Both the position numbers and the translations under genes were made by a program. Under the pieces are notes generated by a model that did not search any database, was not told the DNA's origin, and saw nothing but the letters and a program-made list of their open reading frames with translations. This document shows, in pieces, positions 45,744-54,749 of a stretch of DNA of 64,000 bases (its first letter is position 1; each line of letters opens with the position of its first letter). The DNA is from Flammeovirgaceae bacterium UBA5008 (GTDB lineage: Bacteria > Bacteroidota > Bacteroidia > Cytophagales > Cyclobacteriaceae): contig DGYK01000020.1 of NCBI GenBank assembly GCA_002398365.1, forward strand, positions 52,646 to 116,645, read 5' to 3'.

Positions 45744-46415
45744 TTACTGTTTTAGTAAAACTCCTTCAATATAATAACCTACACCTACTTTCGTATGAAT
45801 CAGGTCTTCTCCGAGTTTGCGCCTCAGTTGCGAAAGATGTACTTCAATCACATTGCTGCCCATGTCGAAGCTTACTTCCCAAATCTTTTCGGCTATTTCT
45901 GTTTTCGATAGTACGCGATTGCAATTGATCACCAAAAGTTCGAGCAGCGAAAACTCCCGATTGGTCAGCAATACTTCGTTTGAATCGAAAAATACTTTTC
46001 GGGTTAATAGATTGATTTCCAAATTGCCCACTTTATAGGACGTATACGATTTCGGGTCTCCTTTGCGTGTTACCGCGCGGATGCGAGCCAGAAACTCTGG
46101 AAATTCAAAAGGTTTTTTGATGTAGTCCACCGCTCCAGCATCCAAGCCACGCACTACATGGTCGGTTTCATTCAAGGCGCTGATAATGATAACAGGCGTA
46201 TGAATTTTAAACTGACGCATGTTTGCTAAAACATCAAAGCCGCTTTGACCCGGAAGCATGATATCCAATACCACTAGGTCGAATTTTCCGATGGATGCCA
46301 ATTCTAAACCCGCGCTGCCATTGAGTGCGGCTTCTACGCTATATCCGTTTTGCTGAAGACCGTCTTTAATAAATTGATTGAGCTTCGGCTCATCTTCGAT
46401 CAATAATATTTTCAT
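45744..46415 (-). CDS. OmpR/PhoB-type response regulator
   Basis: A 223-residue regulator with a receiver domain (IEDEP acidic pair, phospho-accepting Asp51 in VVLDIMLPG, Lys in YIKKPFEFPEF) and a C-terminal winged helix of the OmpR family (LTNREFSLLELLVIN and VIEVHLSQLRRKLG). It precedes its kinase gene by 1 bp. Targets are unknown; the SRPBCC gene downstream is a candidate by position only. Confidence 0.95.
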   Translation of the reverse strand: MKILLIEDEPKLNQFIKDGLQQNGYSVEAALNGSAGLELASIGKFDLVVLDIMLPGQSGFDVLANMRQFKIHTPVIIISALNETDHVVRGLDAGAVDYIKKPFEFPEFLARIRAVTRKGDPKSYTSYKVGNLEINLLTRKVFFDSNEVLLTNREFSLLELLVINCNRVLSKTEIAEKIWEVSFDMGSNVIEVHLSQLRRKLGEDLIHTKVGVGYYIEGVLLKQ

Positions 46416-46462
46416 TCGTGTAGCTTAAGGTTACCGTTGTTTTTCAGTTTTTATTGAACCTA

Positions 46463-47665
46463 CTAAGGGTCTACTAAAAATTCTATACCATCAATAATCA
46501 ACTTTTTAGGTACAATGACGGACTGATTGTTTTCGTAAACTTCTCCTTCTTTCTTAATTCTTTCGTTGCCGTGCACTTCAATCTGTTTCCCTTTTTTTAA
46601 TCGGTCACGGAGCTGCTGTTGAATTTCTTCGTTCGCCTCAATCAGGATTTGATTATTCAGATGTATGGATACGAGTTTGCCTCTTCGATCCATAATCAGA
46701 TTTTTGATTTGTCCACGTTTTGTAGCGATTTGAAATTCATGTTTCCCATCTGGATCTCCGTAATAGTCGCGCTCAATTTTAATCGTATCTGTGCCACTGA
46801 TCACCGCATGGATGGTTGGAAACAAAAATGTTTTAATATCAACGCTAAACTGATCAAAATAAATGATGATAGGCTGCTTTCGTTTTTCGATGTCCATCAA
46901 TGGGGCACCCAATTCAGCCGGAAAATTCATGCGAATCAGTTCGTTTTCTGTTTGTAGTGTGAGCCCGATGCACACGCCATTTTGTTTATAAAGAAATGAG
47001 TGAATGGTGCCCTCCACTTTTGTCAGTAAACCCGAGCTCATCACGCGTTTCACACCTTGAACAGAATATGCCTCTCCATCACGAAGCGGAAACTCGGTTC
47101 CGAAGTTATGAAAGACTGTCCCCACTTTAAGTTTGCTTATTGGTTTTTCTTGCGAGAAAAAACTATTATCCAAAATAAGAACATTCCTTTCTGTCAACAC
47201 ACCTTTGCTGCCTTCTGTTTCTATGTGACTTTTTACTTTTTCTTCTAATAGAAGCTTGCGATTGCGGAAAAAGGATGAAACCTCACCGCCTTTTCTCCAT
47301 TGGCAACTGATCCTGCTTTGATCGGATTGAATCGATACCAGTGAATCGGTCAGAAAATATCGGAGCCATGTACGCTTGGGATCATTTTCAAACTTTAGTT
47401 TTGGAATCCTCGATTTTACGCTCAGTTTCACCGAAGTCCCTACGGGAAACTGTTGAAGTATTTCTTTTCCTTGCTGGGATGGAAACCGCGCCAGTGCTGA
47501 CTCCCCTTGGGATGAGTACTGTACAATAGAATACGCAATGCCGGGTGTTGGAATATACTTTTCAATAACCCCCTCCACCTGAACTAATTCTACTTTCACT
47601 TTTTTCTGTGAATAGCCAATCATCGGCAAAGTCATCAGATACAAAAGACAAACATATCTTGTCAT
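46463..47665 (-). CDS. Exported protein of unknown function with repeated beta domains
   Basis: About 400 residues from the ATG at 47665, which begins a signal peptide (MTRYVCLLYLMTLPMIGYSQ). I do not recognise the family. Three segments look alike: VEGVIEKYIPTPGIAYSIV (about 27-45 of the mature region), VEGTIHSFLYKQNGVCIGL and IKNLIMDRRGKLVSIHL. Each is followed by a similar beta-rich stretch ending in a basic VKSRI, YFDQF or VHGNE-type strand, spaced 90-170 residues apart. This suggests three copies of a small beta-barrel, possibly OB-like. It lies between the EEP gene and the two-component genes. Confidence 0.55.
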   Translation of the reverse strand: MTRYVCLLYLMTLPMIGYSQKKVKVELVQVEGVIEKYIPTPGIAYSIVQYSSQGESALARFPSQQGKEILQQFPVGTSVKLSVKSRIPKLKFENDPKRTWLRYFLTDSLVSIQSDQSRISCQWRKGGEVSSFFRNRKLLLEEKVKSHIETEGSKGVLTERNVLILDNSFFSQEKPISKLKVGTVFHNFGTEFPLRDGEAYSVQGVKRVMSSGLLTKVEGTIHSFLYKQNGVCIGLTLQTENELIRMNFPAELGAPLMDIEKRKQPIIIYFDQFSVDIKTFLFPTIHAVISGTDTIKIERDYYGDPDGKHEFQIATKRGQIKNLIMDRRGKLVSIHLNNQILIEANEEIQQQLRDRLKKGKQIEVHGNERIKKEGEVYENNQSVIVPKKLIIDGIEFLVDP

Positions 47666-47741
47666 AACTTTTTTTAACAATGATCGCTCAAGCATCTGAG
47701 ATCCAACTGAAGACACGATTAAGTTTTCTTAATGTAAAAGA

Positions 47742-48644
47742 CTAAAGACCTTTTACCACGGCTTCCAAGCTATAATGATCAGAAAGATCGCTGTGATCTT
47801 TGTGCCATTTCTTTTTAATAATGGTGATTTGCCGGTGTGCGATCTGCGCAGCACTTTGGTTGGGGCGAATCAGGAAATAATCTAACAGGAGTCTAAATTC
47901 TTTTCTTTTTTTACAAAGATCATTATTCGGGCGATCCATGGAATACTGTTGAGCACCTTTCAGAGGTCCGTCTTCGGCCTGAAGGGTTTGAAGCATTACC
48001 GGGTATCGGGCAATGCGTTCTTCAAAGTTTGCTGGCAATGAAGCGGGGACCTGCGATGGTACTTCCTTTAATGTATTAAAGTCGCCACAGATAATCTGAG
48101 GTACATTAGGCAGAAGGGCGGGTTTCAACAATTCATCATGCAATTGTTGGTATTGGCTATACATAATTTCCTTTTTGCCAAAAGCTTGCAAGTGAGTGCC
48201 AATCACCTGCACTTGTTTTCCGCGCACATTCATAGTAGCCAGCAACGCTCCTTTTCGTGAAAGTCGATCGGGACCACTTTTTTGCCGATATATAATTTCG
48301 CGCGTATCAATAATCGGATGTTTGCTGAGAATCAATACACCACCATTGGTTTTGAATGATACCGACTTTTTATTGAGTACTTGCGTTTGGTGCGGATACA
48401 ATTCTTTGAGCTGTTCCACCAAAATCGTCCGACTACGTTGGTAAAATAGTTCTTGAAACACAATCACATCATAGTTGCGTGATTTCAGTTCTTCAGCAAT
48501 AATGCGTGCGCGTTTGGCTTTACCGTTGCCTTTCACTCCTCGTGGCAACATCTGAATGTTCCACGATAAAATTTTAAGGGAGTCTTGTGCTTGACAACAA
48601 CTGATCGAAATAAAAAGAAACAGACCGACTAACAGCAGTCTCAT
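47742..48644 (-). CDS. Endonuclease/exonuclease/phosphatase-family protein (sphingomyelinase-like), exported
   Basis: A 300-residue exported enzyme (signal peptide about 1-19, ending CCQAQ). EEP motifs: ILSWNIQML, DVIVFQELF, GTHLQAFG, ICGDFNT and, near the end, DHSDLSDHYSLE with the catalytic His. These are the metal and phosphate-binding residues of DNase I-like phosphodiesterases. The sequence resembles bacterial sphingomyelinase C. Substrate is not proven. Confidence 0.82.
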   Translation of the reverse strand: MRLLLVGLFLFISISCCQAQDSLKILSWNIQMLPRGVKGNGKAKRARIIAEELKSRNYDVIVFQELFYQRSRTILVEQLKELYPHQTQVLNKKSVSFKTNGGVLILSKHPIIDTREIIYRQKSGPDRLSRKGALLATMNVRGKQVQVIGTHLQAFGKKEIMYSQYQQLHDELLKPALLPNVPQIICGDFNTLKEVPSQVPASLPANFEERIARYPVMLQTLQAEDGPLKGAQQYSMDRPNNDLCKKRKEFRLLLDYFLIRPNQSAAQIAHRQITIIKKKWHKDHSDLSDHYSLEAVVKGL

Positions 48645-48655
48645 GACAGTCGAAG

Positions 48656-49054
48656 TTAGTCCTTTTTCAAATGCTTGGCCACCAGTTCCTTCAGCGATTT
48701 CAATTCACTCTCGTCTGATGTATTTTTCACATTCAGCATCAATTCAAACATAGCCTGCTCATTATATCCAAGCTTAGATGCAACGGAAGAGCAAAATTTA
48801 ATTTCTTCTTTGTAAAGGCGCTCGTCAATTTTCATTAATTGAACAAGGCTAAATATGTAATTAAACTTCTGATCGGGCGTAAGATTGTCGGGAATAATCA
48901 CCTCGTGGGTGTTGTAGAACAACGTAGCCACCGAAGACTCCGGAAATCCATTGGCTTTGCCGATGTTGGTGATGTAGCTTTTTTCGCGTTCGGCCATTTC
49001 ACCGTCAATCCGCGAAAGGTTTACTAGCAATTTCAATTGTTCGAGCAGTGCCAT
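48656..49054 (-). CDS. TerB-like helical protein
   Basis: A 132-residue all-helical protein; LLVNLSRIDGEMAEREKSYI and LMKIDERLYKEEIKFC are two copies of the TerB-type helix motif with an Asp and a Glu that may bind a metal. Found in Bacteroidota as a stand-alone protein; function unknown and not necessarily linked to tellurite. It is followed 11 bp later by the EEP gene. Confidence 0.7.
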   Translation of the reverse strand: MALLEQLKLLVNLSRIDGEMAEREKSYITNIGKANGFPESSVATLFYNTHEVIIPDNLTPDQKFNYIFSLVQLMKIDERLYKEEIKFCSSVASKLGYNEQAMFELMLNVKNTSDESELKSLKELVAKHLKKD

Positions 49055-49125
49055 AAAATCTTTCTTTTAATCAAAAATCAGAAATTTATCGACTAATAAA
49101 AATAGCTTGATTTGAATTACCTTAC

Positions 49126-49719
49126 ATGCCTATGAATTTTTTGGCACATCTCTACCTTTCCGGCTCTAACCCCCAGGTGCAGTTGGGTAATTTTATCGGA
49201 GACTTTGTGCGGGGCAAGGATTTATCGGAACGCTACCATCCTGAAATAGTAAAAGGCATTCAATTGCACCGTGTGATTGACGAGTTTACTGATTCGCACC
49301 CCATTGTGAAGCAAAGCAAAGAGCGTCTCCGTCCCAAGTATCGGCACTACGCCCCGGTGATTGTAGATATTTATTATGATCATTTTTTGGCGATCAACTG
49401 GCATTTATATCACCCCGACTTGCTGCCCGATTATGCCGAACAGTGCTATGCCATGGTGCAGCGGAATGAAGCCATCTTACCGGAGCAGGTAAAATGGATG
49501 ATGCCTCACATGGTGAAAGGAAACTGGCTGGCAAACTATGCGCGGATTGAGGGTATAGAAAAAGTGCTGAACGGCATGGCTCGCAGGTCGAAGTTCGATT
49601 CAAAGATGAATGAAGCCGGTGCTGAATTGGTTCAATACCACAATGAGTTTAACCAAGAGTTTCAAGCATTTTTTCCATTGCTGAAATCCGAAGCCGATAA
49701 GTTTCTGGCGAACTATTAA
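49126..49719 (+). CDS. Acyl carrier protein phosphodiesterase-like (AcpH/DUF479)
   Basis: A 197-residue protein with MNFLAHLYLSG, QLGNFIGDFVRG and LHRVIDEFTDSHP, followed by YHHF-like YYDHFLAINW, all typical of the AcpH family. These conserved His/Asp residues fit a metal-dependent hydrolase of the HD type. Family members remove the phosphopantetheine arm from holo-ACP. The ATG at 49132 (MNFLAHL) may be the real start. It is in another region from the ACP-like gene at 16772. Confidence 0.85.
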   Translation: MPMNFLAHLYLSGSNPQVQLGNFIGDFVRGKDLSERYHPEIVKGIQLHRVIDEFTDSHPIVKQSKERLRPKYRHYAPVIVDIYYDHFLAINWHLYHPDLLPDYAEQCYAMVQRNEAILPEQVKWMMPHMVKGNWLANYARIEGIEKVLNGMARRSKFDSKMNEAGAELVQYHNEFNQEFQAFFPLLKSEADKFLANY

Positions 49720-49728
49720 TTTTACAGC

Positions 49729-50106
49729 ATGGAAGTACCTATGATTAATGATCCCGAACTAAACGGGAAGTACCTTGGAACCATCAGTGCCGATTTTGTA
49801 AGAGTGGCCGACACATTGAAGGAAGCTTCGTATCAAATTCGGAAGGCAGGATTTAACTACCCCATTTTTGCCATTTCAAAAGATCCCATCCCCATTGGTC
49901 AGCTCTTGATTGATAGATTATCACTGGAAATTGACTGGAACTACTTCGCGTCTTTTCTGGATGAATTTGTGCAACGCGAGCTTGTTGCCAAAGACAAAGA
50001 AGATGACTTTGTAAAAGCCTACAAAGATCCCGATGAGTTCTGTTGCCTCTTCGTAGTGGATAAAGAGTTTACGCGTTTTGTTTTTATCCCATATCCGGAG
50101 GATTAA
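49729..50106 (+). CDS. Conserved hypothetical protein
   Basis: A 125-residue soluble protein with no signal peptide. It is acidic, predicted alpha/beta, and ends DEFCCLFVVDKEFTRFVFIPYPED. The family is not one I can name. It follows the AcpH-like gene by 9 bp, so the two may be co-transcribed. Confidence 0.65.
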   Translation: MEVPMINDPELNGKYLGTISADFVRVADTLKEASYQIRKAGFNYPIFAISKDPIPIGQLLIDRLSLEIDWNYFASFLDEFVQRELVAKDKEDDFVKAYKDPDEFCCLFVVDKEFTRFVFIPYPED

Positions 50107-50114
50107 GTTTTAAA

Positions 50115-51155
50115 TTATTCAAAACTTTTAAAATGATTCCAGCCTTGCGCCTTTAACGGCACGATGGTTTGCTGTTTCGTTACCATCACATTCTGCTGGG
50201 TGTTGCTGTGCATGTGCCCGATAAAATGAATGTCCGGATGGTTTTTTAATTTTTCATGATCCGAAGGAGAGATGGTGAATAGTAACTCATAATCTTCTCC
50301 GCCATTCAATGCGCAGGTAATTGGGTCCAGCTTAAATTCGATGGCTGTTTCATAAGTCATCGAATCGATTGGCACGTTCTCTTCAAAAATTTTAACACCC
50401 AAGCCAGAGTTCCTGCCCAAATGCATCAACTCTGATGCTAATCCATCGGATATATCGATCATCGAACTGGGAATAATATTTTTTTCCGCCAGTTCATGCA
50501 CTATGTCCATACGCGCTTCCGGTTTTAGCTGTCGCCCCACGAGGTATTCATAATTTTCAAGATCGGGTTGCATCTCCGGGTTAGTCAAAAACACTTGCTT
50601 CTCGCGCTCCAGCACCTGCAGCCCCATGTAGGCAGCACCTAAGTCTCCGGTCACACAAATGATGTCATTATTTTTAGCTGTACTTCTTTGCACCACTTTA
50701 TCTTTCGCCACGCGCCCTAGAGCAGTAATTGAAATTACCAATCCAGATGCGGAGGCAGTTGTATCTCCACCTACCAAATCCACCTTGTAATTTTCACAAG
50801 CTGCGTGGATGCCACTATATAAAGCATCAATTGCTTCTACTGAAAATCGATTACTCAACCCCAGTCCAATCGTGATTTGCTCCGGCTTTCCATTCATAGC
50901 CGCAATGTCAGATACATTCACTGCTACTGCTTTATATCCCAAGTGTTGCAATGGCATGTATGACAAATCGAAGTGAATGCCTTCCAACAACATGTCGGTA
51001 GTTACCAACATGTAATCCTGTCCCGCATCAATCATGGCTGCATCATCGCCAATACCTTGTACAGATGTAGGGTTTTGTAAAGAAAATTGCTTTTGGATGC
51101 GTTCAATCAGCCCAAATTCTCCTATTTGATTCAGTTCGGTGCGGTTTTCAGCCAT
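50115..51155 (-). CDS. thiL: Thiamine-monophosphate kinase
   Basis: A 346-residue enzyme of the PurM-like ATP-grasp fold family. Motifs: QGIGDDAAMI (Mg/phosphate), LLVTTDML (here MLVTTDMLLEGIHF), AVNVSDIAAMNG and later VDLVGGDTTAS. Length and order match ThiL, which phosphorylates thiamine monophosphate to thiamine diphosphate. A TACTTTTG box on the minus strand (51198-51205) fits the -7 consensus 43 bp upstream of the ATG. No other thi gene is nearby. Confidence 0.94.
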   Translation of the reverse strand: MAENRTELNQIGEFGLIERIQKQFSLQNPTSVQGIGDDAAMIDAGQDYMLVTTDMLLEGIHFDLSYMPLQHLGYKAVAVNVSDIAAMNGKPEQITIGLGLSNRFSVEAIDALYSGIHAACENYKVDLVGGDTTASASGLVISITALGRVAKDKVVQRSTAKNNDIICVTGDLGAAYMGLQVLEREKQVFLTNPEMQPDLENYEYLVGRQLKPEARMDIVHELAEKNIIPSSMIDISDGLASELMHLGRNSGLGVKIFEENVPIDSMTYETAIEFKLDPITCALNGGEDYELLFTISPSDHEKLKNHPDIHFIGHMHSNTQQNVMVTKQQTIVPLKAQGWNHFKSFE

Positions 51156-51273
51156 GAGGTAATTTTTGTTAGTCGCTTGTTATGTTGGTTCGTCCGGCAA
51201 AAGTACAACTTGAAGCGAATACTACAGCCATTGCCGAAAGGCTTAGTATATAGAATCAAACAAAAGAGGAAAT

Positions 51274-51432
51274 ATGAAAAAGCTACTTGTACCTTTTATG
51301 GCCGCTTTGATCTTTTTCAGTTCGTGCCGAGTGGAAAAGCCTTATTATCAAACGAAGGTCGGGAAGAAGAAACAAAAATATTACAATGATCTTCAGTTTG
51401 GGGCTAATAAGAATCCGAAGCGGACATTTTAG
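51274..51432 (+). CDS. Small lipoprotein (52 residues)
   Basis: A short reading frame starting MKKLLVPFMAALIFFSSC, a clear lipoprotein signal with lipobox FSSC. The mature part is 34 residues and very basic (KVGKKKQKYYNDLQFG, ending KNPKRTF). It overlaps the end of the minus-strand gene at 51404 tail to tail by 29 bases. Function unknown. Confidence 0.55.
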   Translation: MKKLLVPFMAALIFFSSCRVEKPYYQTKVGKKKQKYYNDLQFGANKNPKRTF

Positions 51433-54406
51433 AAAATACGGATTGATTTTCGTTCACGAATGATTCAAATCGTTGAGCAGTGAGTAGTTGCTTGAGTTTC
51501 ACGAGCGACTGTTGCGCTTCGTCCTCAAAACCCAGATTAGCTGCTAGTTTACTGTACGCTTTCAATAATTTTACAGAATACGGTCGTGCCAATAGTCCGT
51601 TTACCAAAAGCGTATAGGGTTTCAGACGATTGGTTGTATCCTTCTCATAGTATGCAGCAGCGGCAATCAATCCTTCTTCAAATAAATAGTTTACATCTGA
51701 CAGATATGCCATTGCTGATTTTACATCAGTTCCTTTTTGCTGCGCAAGAAGGGTATTCAGATAAATTAATTCGTTTCTATATTCATTCGGGAAGTTGGAT
51801 TTTAATCCTGATTCTATGAATGCCCATTGTTGTGTAGAGGCGCTTAACATTAAATTCAGCACCTTAATTTCATCGGCTAATTTTTTGTTAGTAAGCTGAA
51901 TGCCACGCAGCGACTGCAGTTCTTTGATGGCCTCCTCCGCTTCGTCCAGTTGATACCATTTTTTAGTTCTTTCAATGATTGCCCGGGCACGAAGATCATT
52001 GTCGTTGATACTGTTTATTATTTTTTGGAATTGAGCCGAGTCTGCCAGCGAAATACGATAGTGACACATTCCGTATTTTTCTAGATCATTGAAATCTTCC
52101 CAAGAGGTGAGGGGTCGCTCTAATATTTTTAAATAGAGTTGTGCCTGTTGTCGCTCCAGCGAATCGGTGGATGTACTCAGTATTCGCCACAAGGGAAGTG
52201 CTTCTCGAATACTATCAGCCTCCGAATATGCAATGGCCTCACGGAGTTGTGCGCTCGACACTTTTTTATCATGAGCAATTTTAAAATAACGCGCCGCAGT
52301 CAGTGCATCCCCTTGTTCTAAAAAGTAAGTGGCTAATAAATTGTATCTCTTGCCTTGGTCGGTTGAAAAAGCCATTTCGCGAATGATGTCCATCGCTTTT
52401 TTAATTTGATCTTGTTGGTAATACGCTTGGGCCACTGAAGCCAATAAATATTCTTTGAAGTTGTCATTGATCGGCTTTCGCGCGAGCGAAGCAATTTGGC
52501 GAAGTTGAAGCGTGTCAATATTGTTTGCCTGATTCGTCAATTGATTACAGAGAAGTGTAGCAATTTTTAAATTGAGAACGGTATCTTTTGGAATCTCTAC
52601 CTTCACCTGAAGCGGAAGTTGTTGTGAATTGGCTAAGGCGAGTGCATTGCTTTGAACACCGGCATCGCGGGATCCGATTAGTTGTAAAAGAGAATCGGCC
52701 GGGAACTTAACATGAAGCTTTACGCTGGTAGCGAAGATGTTGGTTTCAGCAGTGACTTTGGTAAATGATGATTTCCTTGATTTTTGAAAATAATAAATCG
52801 AAGAATCGAGTAATCCAATCTGATAAAAGTTTAATCCTTGTGCGTTGGCCAGCAAGCCACTGTTTTTATAAATAAACAAACCGTCTTTTAGTACTTCCTG
52901 ATTTTTGATATAATTCTCGTTCGTGTTGTAAATATCATTCAGATTTATGAAGGTGAATTCGGTGGGTGTTGTTTTGAGCAACTCTTCATATTCTTTCATC
53001 TCTTTCACAGGCTCCAGTTGCGCTGCATACATCGTGGCCAGAGCGTAGTGAGCATGATGATTGCGGTTGCGATAGACCAATGACTTTCGATAGTACGCTT
53101 CGGCCGTGCTCAACTCGCCCTGCGTATATTGAATATCGCCTTGCGCATTGTAAACACCTGCCAACGCGCGATCAAAGTATGATGGTAGCGGAGAAGAGAA
53201 CGACAGAAAAGCAAAGGTGGCAATTGTACCCATCGCACGAAAGGTAAAGAATGGCATCGTGGATGGCTGATACAATATCTTATGCACATGCACATTGGCC
53301 ATCAGCATAGGGCCAAAGTTGGAGGTGACATAGGCAAGAAAAATAATTCCATAGCCCATGTGAACAAATAAGATAATCTCATTTAGAGTTTCTATCAGAG
53401 GACTGTTGTCTGTGCCAATTGAAAAGCCAATGGTGGTGAAGGCAGTGAGAAAAAATCCGAGATAAAGAAAAATAGCATGTATCGGATTTTCGACTGAATC
53501 GATATACAATGATTCGCGCTGACGAACACCCCAAAGCCCCAACACTGCAGAGACGGCTAGCAAGAAGTACGAATTTATTGTAATGATATCCCAGAAAATA
53601 TATTTCTCACGGATCAAAAAAGTGATGATGAGATTGATGAAGTAGATGGCAGAGATGAGGAAAAAATGCATTGCACTCTTCGCAGGTGTGCGGCTGCTGG
53701 TAATCACAGTAACAAAAAATGCAATGATCTCATGCGATACCATGATTGCAAAAAGAATACTCATGGCGGTGGCTGCTAGCAATGTATTGCTTGCCAGAAT
53801 GAGAAATGGCTGCGGCACCTGACTAAAGAAAAAGATAACCAATGCCAGAACAATAGTGATTGATGCGAAAACAGCAAGGCGAGTAATGAATGAGTGATGA
53901 GTGTGAAAGGATTGAAAGTAGTAGGCGGTTCCTGCAAATAATGCGATCACAACTCCCGAAATCGCTTTATGACTAATTCCGAAAATAAATAACGCTTCCC
54001 AGTGGAAACTGACCAGCATCAGGATCAAAAAACCAACGGCTCCTAAAAATGAAAAACGCTTTAGTGTGGTGATAAAAGTTATATAAACTAAAAATCCAAC
54101 AGCTACACCAATAAGTAAGACAACATACATCCAGCCTGTTGGTTGCAGTGTGCTGCCGCTAAAAGTTTCGAATAAGACTAAGTTATCGGCTGGCAAATCA
54201 ATGGATGAAAGCCCTACCTGAAAAGTGCGTATAGGAGTTTCAATCTGTTCAACTTGTTGATATTGCTCCCAAATAAATGCCAACGAAGTGTTTTGGAAGA
54301 AGACAATTAAAAAAACGATGAACGCCCCCGCTAGCAAAGCAGATAAGAGCCAAAAAATTTTTTGATCGCTGCGCGACCATTGTTTCCAAAACCAAAGTGT
54401 GTTCAT
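51404..54406 (-). CDS. Large membrane protein with C-terminal TPR-like repeats, unknown function
   Basis: A 1000-residue protein. The first 410 residues hold about twelve hydrophobic helices, beginning with WLLSALLAGAFIVFLIVFF. Residues about 430-985 are soluble and helical, with TPR-like pairs such as AEAYYRKSLVYRNRNHHAHY and ARYFKIAHDKKVS. The TPR part would face one side of the membrane as a scaffold. I do not recognise a catalytic site. It begins 2 bp after gatC, so it is translated from the gatC transcript. Confidence 0.7.
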   Translation of the reverse strand: MNTLWFWKQWSRSDQKIFWLLSALLAGAFIVFLIVFFQNTSLAFIWEQYQQVEQIETPIRTFQVGLSSIDLPADNLVLFETFSGSTLQPTGWMYVVLLIGVAVGFLVYITFITTLKRFSFLGAVGFLILMLVSFHWEALFIFGISHKAISGVVIALFAGTAYYFQSFHTHHSFITRLAVFASITIVLALVIFFFSQVPQPFLILASNTLLAATAMSILFAIMVSHEIIAFFVTVITSSRTPAKSAMHFFLISAIYFINLIITFLIREKYIFWDIITINSYFLLAVSAVLGLWGVRQRESLYIDSVENPIHAIFLYLGFFLTAFTTIGFSIGTDNSPLIETLNEIILFVHMGYGIIFLAYVTSNFGPMLMANVHVHKILYQPSTMPFFTFRAMGTIATFAFLSFSSPLPSYFDRALAGVYNAQGDIQYTQGELSTAEAYYRKSLVYRNRNHHAHYALATMYAAQLEPVKEMKEYEELLKTTPTEFTFINLNDIYNTNENYIKNQEVLKDGLFIYKNSGLLANAQGLNFYQIGLLDSSIYYFQKSRKSSFTKVTAETNIFATSVKLHVKFPADSLLQLIGSRDAGVQSNALALANSQQLPLQVKVEIPKDTVLNLKIATLLCNQLTNQANNIDTLQLRQIASLARKPINDNFKEYLLASVAQAYYQQDQIKKAMDIIREMAFSTDQGKRYNLLATYFLEQGDALTAARYFKIAHDKKVSSAQLREAIAYSEADSIREALPLWRILSTSTDSLERQQAQLYLKILERPLTSWEDFNDLEKYGMCHYRISLADSAQFQKIINSINDNDLRARAIIERTKKWYQLDEAEEAIKELQSLRGIQLTNKKLADEIKVLNLMLSASTQQWAFIESGLKSNFPNEYRNELIYLNTLLAQQKGTDVKSAMAYLSDVNYLFEEGLIAAAAYYEKDTTNRLKPYTLLVNGLLARPYSVKLLKAYSKLAANLGFEDEAQQSLVKLKQLLTAQRFESFVNENQSVFSKMSASDSY

Positions 54407-54408
54407 GA

Positions 54409-54696
54409 TTACTCGAGTACTTTTGGAACTCTGAAAAATTCAGCGTCCTTTTTGGGTGCATTTTGTAAAACTTCCGTGTGCGATAAATCTTGGTTTGCCA
54501 CATCTTCACGCAAGGCATTGACTTCGTGACTCATGGTAGTCAGCGGCTCTACGCCATCGGTATTAACCTCGTTCAATTTTTCTACAAACGTGAGCATGTT
54601 GCTCATGTCGCGCAGCATTTTATCCGTTTCTTTCTCGTCAATCTCAAGCCGCGACAGGTGTGCAATTTTAGCTAATGTTTCTGCGTCTAGTTTCAT
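54409..54696 (-). CDS. gatC: Glutamyl-/aspartyl-tRNA amidotransferase subunit C
   Basis: A 95-residue protein: LAKIAHLSRLEIDEKE, then a helical hairpin and LREDVANQDLSHTEVLQNAP near the C-terminus, the typical GatC pattern. It stabilises GatA within the GatCAB complex that turns Glu-tRNA-Gln into Gln-tRNA-Gln. gatA and gatB are not in the window. The membrane/TPR gene follows after 2 bp. Confidence 0.94.
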   Translation of the reverse strand: MKLDAETLAKIAHLSRLEIDEKETDKMLRDMSNMLTFVEKLNEVNTDGVEPLTTMSHEVNALREDVANQDLSHTEVLQNAPKKDAEFFRVPKVLE

Positions 54697-54749
54697 GGGT
54701 TGATTGATGTGTTTTAAACGTCAAAATTCGATGATATTGTTTGGTCGAA

